Positions 36,022 to 45,365 are shown, counted from the first letter of the stretch. The stretch: 64,000 bases of DNA from Roseovarius albus (GCF_900172335.1 NZ_FWFX01000005.1:242659-306658), one strand, 5' to 3'. Numbers and translations are program-made. Notes: generated by a model from the sequence alone, not told the origin.

Positions 36022-36861
36022 CTAATTTCTTTGCGATGGGTGCCAGAAAGTGACTGCTTTCTCGATTAGGGCCATCGTCCCGTAAAATGCCGACCCGGCA
36101 AGAGCCGCCACAGTAATTTCTGCCCAAACCATATCGAGCGAGAGTCGCCCGACTTCGGTTGATATGCGGAATCCCATGCCGCGAATGGGGGAGCCGAAAA
36201 ATTCGGCCACAATGGCCCCAATAAGAGCCAAAGTTGTACAAATTTTCAAACCATTAAATATGAACGGCATTGCCGCAGGCAGTTTCAGCTTAAGCAGGTT
36301 TTGCCAATAGCTTGCCGCATAGGTCTTCATCAGGTCATCCTGAAACTTGTCCTTGGCGTTGAGCCCGGCAACGGTGTTCACCAGCATCGGAAAGAACACC
36401 ATGATCACAACCACAGCGGCCTTTGACTGCCAATCAAAGCCGAACCACATGACCAAAATCGGCGCCATGCCGATGATGGGCAGGGCCGCGACAAAGTTCC
36501 CGATCGGCAGCAGACCGCGTTTAAGGAAATCAGAACGATCCACAGCGATGGCCGTCAGAAACGCAGCTGAACAGCCAATGAAATAGCCCGAAAGCGCACC
36601 TTTGATGAAGGTCTGGACAAAGTCCTCCCACAGGATCGGCAGGCTTGTGGCAAACCGCTGGGCGATCATACTGGGCGGGGGTAGTAAGATGGGGCTGATG
36701 GAAAAGCCGCGCACCAATCCCTCCCACAACACCAGCAAAGTGATACCAAAGAGGGTCGGTACGAGGATCTTTGTCAGCTGCGTTTGTGGACCTGCAGCCA
36801 GCCGCACATTCACGGCCCACATTGCCCCCCAGAAGATCAGAACGAAGAGGATCCAGATCAT
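36022..36861 (-). CDS. ABC transporter permease (nitrate/taurine/pyrimidine type), second subunit
   Basis: 279 residues from the ATG at 36861, which overlaps the upstream permease stop (ATGA). A start at 36945 would add 28 unrelated residues. About six membrane helices. The EAA-like loop is VAGLNAKDKFQDDLMKTYAASYWQNLLKLKLPAAMPFIF in outline near residues 175-210, and AIVAEFFGSPIRGMGFRIS near 230 follows the family pattern. It forms the channel with the next permease. Confidence 0.87.
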   Translation of the reverse strand: MIWILFVLIFWGAMWAVNVRLAAGPQTQLTKILVPTLFGITLLVLWEGLVRGFSISPILLPPPSMIAQRFATSLPILWEDFVQTFIKGALSGYFIGCSAAFLTAIAVDRSDFLKRGLLPIGNFVAALPIIGMAPILVMWFGFDWQSKAAVVVIMVFFPMLVNTVAGLNAKDKFQDDLMKTYAASYWQNLLKLKLPAAMPFIFNGLKICTTLALIGAIVAEFFGSPIRGMGFRISTEVGRLSLDMVWAEITVAALAGSAFYGTMALIEKAVTFWHPSQRN

Positions 36862-37742
36862 TGCTGCATCCCCATTCTTTTGAGCGTGGCCCGCTCGATC
36901 ACCCCGATCAGGGCAACAAGCGCAGCGGCCAGCACGGCGGCACAAATCAGAGCGCTCCAGATCTGGATGGTTTGGCCATAATAGCTCCCGGCCAGCAGAC
37001 GAGCGCCAAGACCTGCGACCGCACCAGTTGGAAGTTCGCCCACGATGGCTCCGACAAGCGATGCCGCAATCGCGATTTTAAGCGAGGCAAAGAAATAGGG
37101 CATCGAACTGGGCAGGCGGAGCTTCCAAAACGTTGTGTTGTTGGAGGCATTCCACGTGCGCATCTGATCAAGCTGCATGTGATCTGGTGCGCGCAGGCCT
37201 TTGACCATACCAACAACAACCGGGAAAAATGACAGATACATTGAAATGATTGCCTTGGGTAAAAGTCCCGAAACGCCCACCGCGTTGAGAACGACAATCA
37301 CCATCGGAGCCACTGCAAGGATGGGGATGGTCTGGCTGGTGATCACCCACGGCATGACCGACATGTCCATTGCACGACTATGGACGATGCCAACCGCCAG
37401 CAAAACGCCTAAAGCGGTGCCAAAGACGAAACCTAAAAGCGTTGCTGAAAGCGTGATCCAGCCATGCCAGATCAGCGAGCGCTTTGAAGTGATCTTCTTC
37501 AGAACGGTTGTTTTGTAGATCTCTTGGGCGACCTGATGTGGCGCGGGTAACAGGGGTTTTTCCTGAGACATCGTGTCTGAGACAAGCTCAGAAAACGTCA
37601 GCTCCGTTCCTGCACGCGCCGCTTTGTCTTTGGCCCAAGCTGCGTTGAGCGCAACTGCAGCCCCATACCAAACCGCGATCAGCACAAGCAGGATGCACAA
37701 AACAGGGCCTGCCTTATGCCAAAATGATGCGAGCCTAGTCAT
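36858..37742 (-). CDS. ABC transporter permease (nitrate/taurine/pyrimidine type), first subunit
   Basis: 294 residues from the ATG at 37742 (MTRLASFWHKAG), chosen because AGGG lies 7 bp upstream; this overlaps the ATPase stop by 8 bp. Other in-frame ATGs at 37748 and 37829 are less likely. Six or so membrane helices. The coupling loop is VKGLRAPDHMQLDQMRTWNAS near residue 190, followed by LPSSMPYFFASLKIAIAASLVGAIVGE in outline. A large soluble loop between helices 1 and 2 (residues about 30-90) is typical of this branch. Confidence 0.86.
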   Translation of the reverse strand: MTRLASFWHKAGPVLCILLVLIAVWYGAAVALNAAWAKDKAARAGTELTFSELVSDTMSQEKPLLPAPHQVAQEIYKTTVLKKITSKRSLIWHGWITLSATLLGFVFGTALGVLLAVGIVHSRAMDMSVMPWVITSQTIPILAVAPMVIVVLNAVGVSGLLPKAIISMYLSFFPVVVGMVKGLRAPDHMQLDQMRTWNASNNTTFWKLRLPSSMPYFFASLKIAIAASLVGAIVGELPTGAVAGLGARLLAGSYYGQTIQIWSALICAAVLAAALVALIGVIERATLKRMGMQQ

Positions 37743-38514
37743 AGGCATGCCCTGCGCGCAAGCCTTCGCGCACGCGGTGCGCGATATCCGCAAACTCCTG
37801 CGTTTCGCGAATGTCGAGGGTCCGGTCACGTGGCAAAGTGCTGTCGATCACGTCAGCAATCCGCCCCGGACGCGGGGACATGACCACGATCTTTGTCGAT
37901 AGAAAAACGGCTTCAGGGATGGAATGAGTCACGAAGCCAATGGTTTTCTCAGTTCGAGCCCACAGTTTGAGCAGCTGCTCGTTCAGGTGATCGCGTACAA
38001 TTTCATCCAATGCACCAAACGGCTCGTCCATCAACAGAATATCGGCATCAAACGCAAGGGCGCGCGCAATACTTGCGCGCTGCTGCATCCCACCGGAAAG
38101 CTGCCAGGGGAATTTCTTGTCGAACCCCTCCAGTTCGACCAGTTCCAACACGTTGGCAACGCGCTTAGCCTGTTCCTCCCTACTGTAGCCCATGATCTCC
38201 AATGGCAGACGAATGTTGCCACCTATCGTGCGCCACGGGTACAGGCCAGCCGCTTGGAAGACATAGCCGTAAGCGCGTTTCATGCGCGCCTCGGCCGGGG
38301 ACATGCCGTTCACAGTGACCGTGCCGCTGGTTGGCGTTTCCAGATCAGCCATCACCCGCAGAAAAGTGGTCTTGCCACAGCCCGAGGGGCCAATGAACGA
38401 GACAAAATCACCCTTATCGATATCGAGATTGATATCTTTCAACGCGTGTACTGGCCCATCGTTGGTCTGAAAGGTCAGCGACAGGTTTTGTGCCGAGATT
38501 ACCGTTTGGTTCAT
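37735..38514 (-). CDS. ABC transporter ATP-binding protein (nitrate/taurine/pyrimidine type)
   Basis: 259 residues. Walker A is GPSGCGKTTFLRVMA near residue 42, Q-loop FQAAGLYPWRTI near 88, signature LSGGMQQRASIARALA near 138, Walker B LLMDEPFGALDE near 160, and switch His FVTHSIPEAVFLS. The GMQQR signature is that of SsuB/TauB/ThiZ-like ATPases. It overlaps the dihydropyrimidinase stop by a few bases (its ATG is at 38514), so transporter and enzymes are one transcript. Confidence 0.9.
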   Translation of the reverse strand: MNQTVISAQNLSLTFQTNDGPVHALKDINLDIDKGDFVSFIGPSGCGKTTFLRVMADLETPTSGTVTVNGMSPAEARMKRAYGYVFQAAGLYPWRTIGGNIRLPLEIMGYSREEQAKRVANVLELVELEGFDKKFPWQLSGGMQQRASIARALAFDADILLMDEPFGALDEIVRDHLNEQLLKLWARTEKTIGFVTHSIPEAVFLSTKIVVMSPRPGRIADVIDSTLPRDRTLDIRETQEFADIAHRVREGLRAGHAYD

Positions 38515-39977
38515 TAGATGCCTGCAGGAATATTAAGCGGATCACGCTGGATAGCGCGAGGCGAATTCAGTGCTTTCCACTGGCTTAGCGCCTTTGACGC
38601 TGATGAGAACGCCGGGCGTGGCACAAACCGGCCACGACCGGGCTGTGGCTGGCTGTTACGCCCCCAGGCCCAGATCACATCACCCCGGCTGAGCGTGTAA
38701 CGCGACTGTGCTTTAACCTCGAACCCTTCAAAGACATTGTAATCCAGCACCGAGTGGTGATTGCTTGGGCTGATGGTTTTGCTGATCTTCGGGTCCCAGA
38801 CTACGATGTCGGCATCTGCGCCCTCAACAATCGCGCCTTTCTTGGGGTAGATGTTCAAAATCTTCGCAACATTGGTTGAGGTCGAGGCAACAAACTCTTC
38901 TTTGGTCAGGCGACCGGTTTCGACACCTTCGGTCCAAAGTACGGCTAACCGTTCTTCCAGTCCATTGGACCCATTTGGAATAATCCGGAAATCATCGCGA
39001 CCCGCGCGTTTTTGCTCGGTGTTGAATGCTGCATGGTCCGTTGCCACAACCTGCAGAGACCCCGCTTGCAATCCTGCCCAAAGGCTATCTTGGTGATCTT
39101 TTGAACGGAACGGCGGGCTCATGACACGGCGGGCGGCATGGTCCCAGTCTTTGTTGAAGTATTCGCTTTCATCCAAGGTCAGAAATTGGATCAGCGGCTC
39201 TCCATAGACACGCATCCCTTTTTGACGGGCCCTGCGGATGGCCTCGTGAGTTTGCTCGCAGGACACATGCACGATGTAGAGCGGCACACCTGCCGTATCT
39301 GCGATGGTGATTGCGCGATTGGCCGCTTCGCCTTCCAATTCGGGAGGACGCGAATAGGCATGACCTTCGGGGCCGGTGATGCCCTGATCAAAGTACTTTT
39401 GCTGTAGTTCAGCGACCAGATCGCCGTTTTCTGCATGCACCATCGGCAATGCGCCCAGTTCGGCGCAGCGCTTGAACGAGGCAAACATTTCATCGTCTTC
39501 GATCATCAAGGCACCTTTGTAGGCCATGAAGTGTTTGAAGCTGTTCACGCCCATCTCAACAGCGTCTTTCATGCCGTTAAAAACACCTTCGTCCCAGCCG
39601 GTGATCGCCATGTGATAGCCAACGTCAGAACAAATCTGCGGCGCAGATTTCCTGTGCCATTCATTGATGGCGTTCTTCAGATCTCCATCAGCCCCAGGCA
39701 GGCAAAAATCGACAACCATCGTTGTGCCGCCAACGGCTGCGGCCCATGTGCCACTTTCAAAGGTTTCTGCGGCGGTGGTTCCCATAAATGGCATTTCAAG
39801 GTGCGTATGCGGATCAATCCCACCGGGAATGACATAAGCGCCTTCAGCGTCGATATATTCGTCGCCCTTCAGGCCCTGACCGATCTGCTTGATCACTTCG
39901 CCTTCGATCAGGACATCGGCCTCATAGCTGCGATCAGCCGTGCAGACGGTGCCGCCTTTGATGACTTTGGTTTTCAT
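38514..39977 (-). CDS. hydA: Dihydropyrimidinase (hydantoinase family)
   Basis: 487 residues. The binuclear zinc site is seen as GGIDPHTHLEMPF (His-x-His) near residue 55, the carboxylated Lys in HFMAYKGALMIED near 150, ligand His in PMVHAENGDLV near 180 and YIVHVSCEQTHEA near 235, and the Asp in QVVATDHAAFN near 310. It opens dihydrouracil and dihydrothymine to N-carbamoyl-beta-amino acids, the second step of reductive pyrimidine degradation. The surrounding PreA/PreT and N-carbamoyl hydrolase genes make this the function rather than a generic hydantoinase. Confidence 0.92.
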   Translation of the reverse strand: MKTKVIKGGTVCTADRSYEADVLIEGEVIKQIGQGLKGDEYIDAEGAYVIPGGIDPHTHLEMPFMGTTAAETFESGTWAAAVGGTTMVVDFCLPGADGDLKNAINEWHRKSAPQICSDVGYHMAITGWDEGVFNGMKDAVEMGVNSFKHFMAYKGALMIEDDEMFASFKRCAELGALPMVHAENGDLVAELQQKYFDQGITGPEGHAYSRPPELEGEAANRAITIADTAGVPLYIVHVSCEQTHEAIRRARQKGMRVYGEPLIQFLTLDESEYFNKDWDHAARRVMSPPFRSKDHQDSLWAGLQAGSLQVVATDHAAFNTEQKRAGRDDFRIIPNGSNGLEERLAVLWTEGVETGRLTKEEFVASTSTNVAKILNIYPKKGAIVEGADADIVVWDPKISKTISPSNHHSVLDYNVFEGFEVKAQSRYTLSRGDVIWAWGRNSQPQPGRGRFVPRPAFSSASKALSQWKALNSPRAIQRDPLNIPAGI

Positions 39978-40020
39978 TTGCGTATCTCCCTAGGGTCTGG
40001 CTGATGACGGCTCGCATTGC

Positions 40021-41271
40021 TCACTCAACAATCTGCGCCGTTTCAACAACCGCATGCAAAAGGACATCCGTGCCTGCGGTCGCCCATTCTATTGATATTT
40101 CTTCCGCCTCATTATGGCTCAGCCCGTCAACACAAGGGCACATGACCATCGCAGTTGGGGCCATGCGATTGATCCAGCAGGCATCATGACCCGCACCTGA
40201 AATCAGATTGGTGTGCGAATAACCCAGCCGTTCGGCGGCATCACGCACGGCGGTTACGCAGCCTTCATCAAAGGTGACGGGATCAAACCCGCCAACTTTT
40301 TCAAACTCAATTCCCAACCCCATGTCATCGGCGATTTCCCGGGCCTCGACACGCAGGCGTGCTTCCATATCTTCGATCACGCTCAGGTCAGGTGACCGGA
40401 AGTCCACCGTAAAGACCGCCTGACCGGGGATCACGTTGCGAGAATTCGGGTAAACATCAATGTGGCCCGCAGCACCCACGGCATGTGGCGCATGGGACCA
40501 CGCGATTTCATCGACCTTCTCAAGCACACGCGCCATGCCCAACCCGGCATTCTTGCGCAGCGGCATCGGGGTTGACCCTGTGTGGCTGTCTTTGCCGGTG
40601 ATGGTGACCTGCGTCCAGCTCAGACCCTGACCATGGGTCACAACACCAATATCCTTTTCTCCGGCTTCCAGAATCGGACCTTGTTCGATGTGAAGCTCAA
40701 AAAACGCATGCATCTTACGGGCGCCGACCTCTTCGTCACCTCGCCAGCCGATGCGCTTTAGTTCATCACCGAAGGTTTTGCCCTCTGCGTCTTCCCGCTC
40801 GTACGCCCAGTCTTGTGTGTGAATGCCGGCAAAGACACCTGACGACAGCATCGCCGGGGCAAAGCGCGTGCCTTCTTCGTTCGTCCAGTTGGTCACAACA
40901 ATCGGGTGTTTGGTCTTGATGCCAAGGTCATTCAGCGAGCGCAGGATTTCCAAACCGCTCAGCACCCCCAATACGCCATCATACTTGCCGCCAGTGGGTT
41001 GGGTATCAAGGTGCGAGCCAACATAGACCGGCAGCGCATCTGGATCAGTGCCACCCCAGGACGCGAACATGTTGCCCATCTGGTCCAAGCCCATGGTGCA
41101 GCCCGCATCTTCGCACCATTTCTGGAACAGCGCGCGCCCTTCGGCATCTTCGTCGGTCAGCGTCTGGCGGTTGTTACCACCGGCAACGCCCGGGCCGATC
41201 TTGGCCATTTCCATCAAGCTGTCCCACAGGCGATCACCGTTGACACGCAGGTTCGAGTTTAGGTTTGGCAT
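40021..41271 (-). CDS. Zn-dependent N-carbamoyl-beta-amino-acid hydrolase (beta-ureidopropionase type)
   Basis: 416 residues of the M20/AllC/HyuC amidohydrolase family. Metal ligands appear in YVGSHLDTQPTGGKYDGVLG near residue 82 (His and bridging Asp), TNWTNEEGTRFAPAM near 125 (Glu-Glu), HIEQGPILE near 190 and SGAGHDACWI near 380. It releases ammonia and CO2 from N-carbamoyl-beta-alanine, completing pyrimidine degradation. It is the first gene of a six-gene operon (hydrolase, dihydropyrimidinase, ATPase, two permeases, binding protein). A RutR-like operator lies 40 bp upstream of its ATG. Confidence 0.88.
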   Translation of the reverse strand: MPNLNSNLRVNGDRLWDSLMEMAKIGPGVAGGNNRQTLTDEDAEGRALFQKWCEDAGCTMGLDQMGNMFASWGGTDPDALPVYVGSHLDTQPTGGKYDGVLGVLSGLEILRSLNDLGIKTKHPIVVTNWTNEEGTRFAPAMLSSGVFAGIHTQDWAYEREDAEGKTFGDELKRIGWRGDEEVGARKMHAFFELHIEQGPILEAGEKDIGVVTHGQGLSWTQVTITGKDSHTGSTPMPLRKNAGLGMARVLEKVDEIAWSHAPHAVGAAGHIDVYPNSRNVIPGQAVFTVDFRSPDLSVIEDMEARLRVEAREIADDMGLGIEFEKVGGFDPVTFDEGCVTAVRDAAERLGYSHTNLISGAGHDACWINRMAPTAMVMCPCVDGLSHNEAEEISIEWATAGTDVLLHAVVETAQIVE

Positions 41272-41310
41272 CTGTTCCCCCCCCGAGGAGATTTCTTGAC
41301 GGATTATTTT

Positions 41311-41326
41311 TTGACTATATGGTCAA
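41311..41326. promoter_or_regulatory. RutR-like operator 1, between the N-carbamoyl hydrolase operon and rutR
   Basis: TTGACTATATGGTCAA matches the E. coli RutR consensus TTGACCA-N2-TGGTCAA at all but one fixed position. On the plus strand it also supplies a -35 (TTGACT) with TAGAGA 16 bp downstream at 41333-41338, so binding would block the rutR-like promoter and the divergent operon. Confidence 0.75.
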
Positions 41327-41339
41327 GTATTGTAGAGAC

Positions 41340-41355
41340 CTGTCCAATCGGTCAA
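41340..41355. promoter_or_regulatory. RutR-like operator 2 (weaker)
   Basis: CTGTCCAATCGGTCAA keeps one full RutR half-site (CGGTCAA, one mismatch) and a degenerate partner; 11 of 14 fixed positions match. It lies 13 bp after operator 1 and before the GTG start at 41377. Confidence 0.5.
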
Positions 41356-41376
41356 GTTTTATTTGAAAGAAATCGA

Positions 41377-42015
41377 GTGTCCGCTGAGCCTGTTTTAACC
41401 CGAAGTTCTGCCAAACGATCACAGAAAGAAAAGGCGATCCTGAAAGCAGCTGAAAAGGTGTTTGCAGAACTGGGCTATGCCGGGGCCACGACGCAGTTGA
41501 TCGCGGATGCCGCCAGCCTGCCAAAGGCCAATGTGCACTACTATTTCAAAACCAAACAAGAGATCTATCGACGCGTCGTTTACAACATCTTTGATATCTG
41601 GATGGAGGCGGCGGCCGTTTTTGACACGGACCTTGGTCCCAAAGAATCTTTAAGCCGGTATATCGACAAGAAAATGGATCTGGCCCGCAGCCATCCAGAC
41701 GGGTCAAAGGTTTGGGCCGCCGAGATCATGCAAGGTGCCCCGATCATTCAGGATTATCTTGAAGGCGAGCTGTTGGAATGGGCCAATGACCGCAGCGCGC
41801 ATATCCAGCGCTGGATTGCCAACGGGGAAATGGATCCGATTGATCCGGCGCACCTGCTGTACATGATTTGGTCGACAACGCAGCACTATGCCGATTTCGG
41901 TCATCAGATAAACACGCTGAACGGCGGCAAACCCTTGGGCGATGCACAATGGAATGCCGCGAAACTATCGATTAAGACCGTAATCCTGAAAGGCGTCGGT
42001 CTTTCCGTGGAATAA
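41377..42015 (+). CDS. rutR: RutR-like TetR-family regulator, copy 1
   Basis: 212 residues from the GTG at 41377, the length of E. coli RutR. Starting at 41296 would put two operator-like palindromes inside the gene. The N-terminal helix-turn-helix is RSQKEKAILKAAEKVFAELGYAGATTQLIADAASLPKANVHYYFKTKQEIYRRV in outline, residues 14-68, matching RutR closely. The C-terminal ligand domain has WAAEIMQGAPII and HLLYMIWSTTQHYADF. RutR binds uracil or thymine and releases DNA. Divergent from the hydrolase operon. Confidence 0.85.
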   Translation: MSAEPVLTRSSAKRSQKEKAILKAAEKVFAELGYAGATTQLIADAASLPKANVHYYFKTKQEIYRRVVYNIFDIWMEAAAVFDTDLGPKESLSRYIDKKMDLARSHPDGSKVWAAEIMQGAPIIQDYLEGELLEWANDRSAHIQRWIANGEMDPIDPAHLLYMIWSTTQHYADFGHQINTLNGGKPLGDAQWNAAKLSIKTVILKGVGLSVE

Positions 42016-42037
42016 AGTAAAAGGTATCATTCTCTCT

Positions 42038-42667
42038 ATGGCCCGTTCGCAGACCACCCGAAAGCCAACCCGCATCCAACGGGAAAAAACCAATTCCATT
42101 CTGGAGGCGGCCTTGGATGTGTTTTCAGACAATGGTTTCCGAGGCTCGACGATTGATATGATCGCGGTGCGCGCTGGCCTGTCCAAGCCCAATATTCTGT
42201 ATTATTTCGATAGCAAGGAAGCCATCCACAAGGCTCTGCTTGCGGGGCTGTTGGAGACATGGCTGGCCCCGTTGGAGGAAATGGACGAAGACGGTGATCC
42301 GATTGAAGAAATCTGCAAGTACGTCGCGTTGAAACTGAAGATGTCGCAGAATTTCCCACGCGAAAGCAAACTATTTGCCAATGAGGTTCTACAAGGCGCG
42401 CCGCATATCCTGCCCGAAATCAAGGGTGGCTTGAAAGATCTGGTGTCAACCAAGGCGAGCGCAATTGCGCGCTGGGCCGAAGAAGGGAAAATCGCGAACA
42501 TCGACCCTTATCATCTGTTCTTTTCGATCTGGGCAACCACACAGCACTATGCGGATTTTGATATACAGGTGCGCTCTGTTCTGGATGATGGCAAGGACCC
42601 GTTTGAAACAGCCGGGCCGTTTCTGGACAACATGTTCCGGGCGATGCTGGAGCCGAAGGCAAGCTGA
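42038..42667 (+). CDS. RutR-like TetR-family regulator, copy 2
   Basis: 209 residues with the same architecture as its neighbour: TRIQREKTNSILEAALDVF, then GLSKPNILYYFDSKEAIHKAL, FANEVLQGAPHIL and HLFFSIWATTQHYADF. The last two segments align directly with copy 1 (QGAPI, IWSTTQHYADF), so this is a tandem paralogue, though the helix-turn-helix residues differ (GSTIDMIAVRAG against GATTQLIADAAS). It is 22 bp downstream of copy 1 and probably co-transcribed. It may answer a different pyrimidine or bind a different site. Confidence 0.82.
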   Translation: MARSQTTRKPTRIQREKTNSILEAALDVFSDNGFRGSTIDMIAVRAGLSKPNILYYFDSKEAIHKALLAGLLETWLAPLEEMDEDGDPIEEICKYVALKLKMSQNFPRESKLFANEVLQGAPHILPEIKGGLKDLVSTKASAIARWAEEGKIANIDPYHLFFSIWATTQHYADFDIQVRSVLDDGKDPFETAGPFLDNMFRAMLEPKAS

Positions 42668-42683
42668 CCGGCGAAGATGCCGG
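42668..42683. terminator. Weak hairpin between convergent rutR copy 2 and preA
   Basis: CCGGC, loop GAAGAT, GCCGG lies in the 39-bp gap between the two converging genes. The stem is only 5 bp and there is no T-tract, so terminator function is uncertain. Confidence 0.3.
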
Positions 42684-42706
42684 CCGGCTTGGGAAACAAC
42701 CGCAAA

Positions 42707-44011
42707 TTACTCAGCTGCCACCGCGCTTGGATTGTTGGGGTGCGTTGTCCAATCACCATGCTCTTTTTCTATGACACGGTCAGTGCGCGGATCGATGCTG
42801 CCGGGGGCCTGCTCGACCATGGTGATGCAATTCTCGACCGGGCAGACCTCAACACACAGGTTGCAGGCCACGCATTCCGTGTCATCGACAGTGAAAGTGC
42901 GGTCTTCTGACATCAGAATCGCCTGATGCGACGTGTCTTCACAGGCGGCATAACAGCGCCCACACTTGATACAATCATCCTGATTGATCGAGGCTTTGGT
43001 GACATAGTTAAGGTTCAGATATTGCCAATCGGTGACATTTGGAACGGCCATGCCGACAAAGTCATCAATCGAAGTATGACCCTTTTCATCCATCCATTGC
43101 GACAGACCGCTGATCATCTCCTTCACCACATTAAACCCATAGGTCATGGCCGCCGTGCACACCTGCACATTACCGCAACCCAAGGCGATATATTCGGCCG
43201 CGTCACGCCATGTTGTAATACCGCCAATACCGGATATGGGCAGGCCCGACGTTTCAGGAGAGCGTGCAATTTCCGCCACCATATTCATCGCAATCGGTTT
43301 GACCGCAGGGCCGCAATATCCGCCGTGTGTTCCCTTACCATCGATGCTTGGCTGCGGTGCCATTGTGTCAAGATCAACAGAAATGATCGAGTTGATTGTG
43401 TTGATCAGGGAGACCGCATCCGCACCGCCCGCTTTGGCGGCGGCGGCAGGTTTAAGGATATCAGTTATGTTGGGTGTCAGCTTCACGATCACGGGCTTGG
43501 AGTAATATTGCTTACACCAACGCGTCACCATCTCGATGTACTCGGGAACCTGCCCAACGGCGGAGCCCATACCGCGTTCAGCCATGCCGTGCGGGCAGCC
43601 AAAATTTAGCTCAATGCCATCTGCCCCAGTTTCCTCGACCAGTGGTAGGATCTCTTTCCACGCGCCCTCTTCACAGGGCACCATTAGTGATACGACGATG
43701 GCACGATCAGGATAGTCTGTCTTGACACGTTTGATTTCTTCAAGGTTCTGATAAAGATCGCGGTCCGTGATCAGCTCGATGTTGTTAAGCCCCAACACGC
43801 GGCGATCGGCACCATGTACCACGCCATACCGCGGTCCGTTTACGTTAACGACCGGTGGCCCTTCTGAGCCAAGGGTTTTCCAAACGACACCGCCCCATCC
43901 TGCCTCAAAAGCGCGTCTGACGTTGTACTCTTTGTCGGTTGGTGGAGCAGAGGCCAGCCAAAACGGATTTGGTGATTTGATGCCAAGAAAATTACAGGAC
44001 AGATCTGCCAT
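42707..44011 (-). CDS. preA: NAD-dependent dihydropyrimidine dehydrogenase subunit PreA
   Basis: 434 residues from the ATG at 44011, which has GAGGG upstream; an extension to 44083 adds unrelated residues. An FMN TIM barrel spans 1-320: FLGIKSPNPFWLASAPPT near 7 and the catalytic loop ELNFGCPHGMAERGM near 145, whose Cys corresponds to the NLSC Cys of mammalian DPD (Ser before it is Gly here). Two [4Fe-4S] clusters follow: CIKCGRCYAACED near 345 and CVACNLCVEVCPVENC near 380. It reduces uracil and thymine with electrons from PreT. Confidence 0.93.
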   Translation of the reverse strand: MADLSCNFLGIKSPNPFWLASAPPTDKEYNVRRAFEAGWGGVVWKTLGSEGPPVVNVNGPRYGVVHGADRRVLGLNNIELITDRDLYQNLEEIKRVKTDYPDRAIVVSLMVPCEEGAWKEILPLVEETGADGIELNFGCPHGMAERGMGSAVGQVPEYIEMVTRWCKQYYSKPVIVKLTPNITDILKPAAAAKAGGADAVSLINTINSIISVDLDTMAPQPSIDGKGTHGGYCGPAVKPIAMNMVAEIARSPETSGLPISGIGGITTWRDAAEYIALGCGNVQVCTAAMTYGFNVVKEMISGLSQWMDEKGHTSIDDFVGMAVPNVTDWQYLNLNYVTKASINQDDCIKCGRCYAACEDTSHQAILMSEDRTFTVDDTECVACNLCVEVCPVENCITMVEQAPGSIDPRTDRVIEKEHGDWTTHPNNPSAVAAE

Positions 44012-44030
44012 TGAATTACCCTCGCTTTGG

Positions 44031-45365
44031 TTAGCTTTGAAGAGCTGCGTGAATGTTGATCGCCGCATCGCGGCCCTCGGCAACCGCGGTCACCGTCAGA
44101 TCGTCGCCACCTGTGGCGCAATCTCCCCCGGCCCATACGTTTGCGAGACTGGTGCGTCCGTTTTCCTCGACCTGGATCTTGCCGCCTGATAGGACCAGAT
44201 CGTCGGGTGCTCCCGCCAAGTTTTGACCGATAGCTTTAAAAACCTGATCTGCAGCGAGGTGAAACACCTCTCCGGTTGGTTTCAGTTTGCCATCTTTCGT
44301 CTCGGTATAAGCAAACTCGACGTTCAGACCGGTGCCATTGCTGACGATTTTTTCCGGTTGCGCGTTATAGATGATGCGCACGCCCTGAGAGGTCGCCAGT
44401 TGCTGCTCATAGACCGACGCGCTCATGCTATCTTTTTCGCGTCGGTATACCAATGACACATCCTGCGCACCCAATAGCTTGCTTTGCACCGCCGCATCGA
44501 CTGCGGTCATGCCGCCGCCGATCACTACAACGCGCCGCCCGACATCGACCTTTTGAAGATCTTCGGCTTGTCGCACCTCTGAGATGAATGAGACAGCATC
44601 AATGACATTGTCAGAATCCTCGCCATCACATCGCAAGGTGTTCACGCCTGACAGTCCCATGCCCAAGAATACGGCATCAAAACTGGCCTGAAGGTCCGGC
44701 AGTGAAAGCCCATCGCCAATCTTTCGTCCGTAGGCCATGGTAATGCCTCCCACGGACAGCAGCCAGTCCAATTCGCGCTGTGCGAAGTTGTCGACTGACT
44801 TGTAAGCGGCGATACCGAATTCGTTCAATCCGCCACCCTTGGCGCGCGATTCAAATATTGTGACCTCGTGGCCGTGCATGGCCAACCGGTGTGCGCAGGC
44901 CAATCCCGCAGGTCCGGCCCCAACAACGGCGATGCTTTTCCCAGTCGGCGTGGCCCGCTTGAACGGGTGCTTGTCTTTGGCCATAAGCGTATCCGTTGCA
45001 AAACGCTGCAATCGGCCTATTTCAACCGGCTTACCTTCGGCGGCTTCGCGCACGCAGGCCTCTTCGCATAAGGTCTCGGTTGGGCAGACCCGTGCACACA
45101 TGCCGCCAAGAATATTCTGTTCAAATATTGTCATGGCCGAGGCCTCGGGTGTGCCGGTGCTGATCTGACGAATGAACAAAGGGATGTCGATCGAGGTCGG
45201 GCAGGCCGTCAAGCACGGCGCGTCATGGCAAAAATAGCAACGGTCTGCGGCGACCATGGCCTCATGCTCGGATAAAGGGCTGTGCAAGTCCTCAAAGTTT
45301 GCCGCCAGTTCTTCGCTGCTCAACCGGCCAGAAGCAATTCCTGACGTGGATACTGAGTTTGCCAT
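44031..45365 (-). CDS. preT: NAD(P)-dependent oxidoreductase subunit PreT
   Basis: 444 residues, the GltD-like half of dihydropyrimidine dehydrogenase. The N-terminal iron-sulfur region has CYFCHDAPCLTACPTSID near residue 42 and CARVCPTETLCEEACVRE near 90. The FAD motif is AVVGAGPAGLACAHRLA near 146, the NAD(P)H motif VVVIGGGMTAVDAAVQS near 283, and VWAGGDCATGGDD near 415 is the C-terminal FAD site. It passes electrons to PreA. It is 19 bp upstream of preA in the same operon; a RutR-like operator lies about 60 bp before its start. Confidence 0.92.
   Translation of the reverse strand: MANSVSTSGIASGRLSSEELAANFEDLHSPLSEHEAMVAADRCYFCHDAPCLTACPTSIDIPLFIRQISTGTPEASAMTIFEQNILGGMCARVCPTETLCEEACVREAAEGKPVEIGRLQRFATDTLMAKDKHPFKRATPTGKSIAVVGAGPAGLACAHRLAMHGHEVTIFESRAKGGGLNEFGIAAYKSVDNFAQRELDWLLSVGGITMAYGRKIGDGLSLPDLQASFDAVFLGMGLSGVNTLRCDGEDSDNVIDAVSFISEVRQAEDLQKVDVGRRVVVIGGGMTAVDAAVQSKLLGAQDVSLVYRREKDSMSASVYEQQLATSQGVRIIYNAQPEKIVSNGTGLNVEFAYTETKDGKLKPTGEVFHLAADQVFKAIGQNLAGAPDDLVLSGGKIQVEENGRTSLANVWAGGDCATGGDDLTVTAVAEGRDAAINIHAALQS

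Noticed and set aside
41296..41376. N-terminal extension of the first RutR-like regulator from a TTG
   Set aside because: It would place two operator-like palindromes and a promoter within coding sequence and exceed the 212-residue family length.
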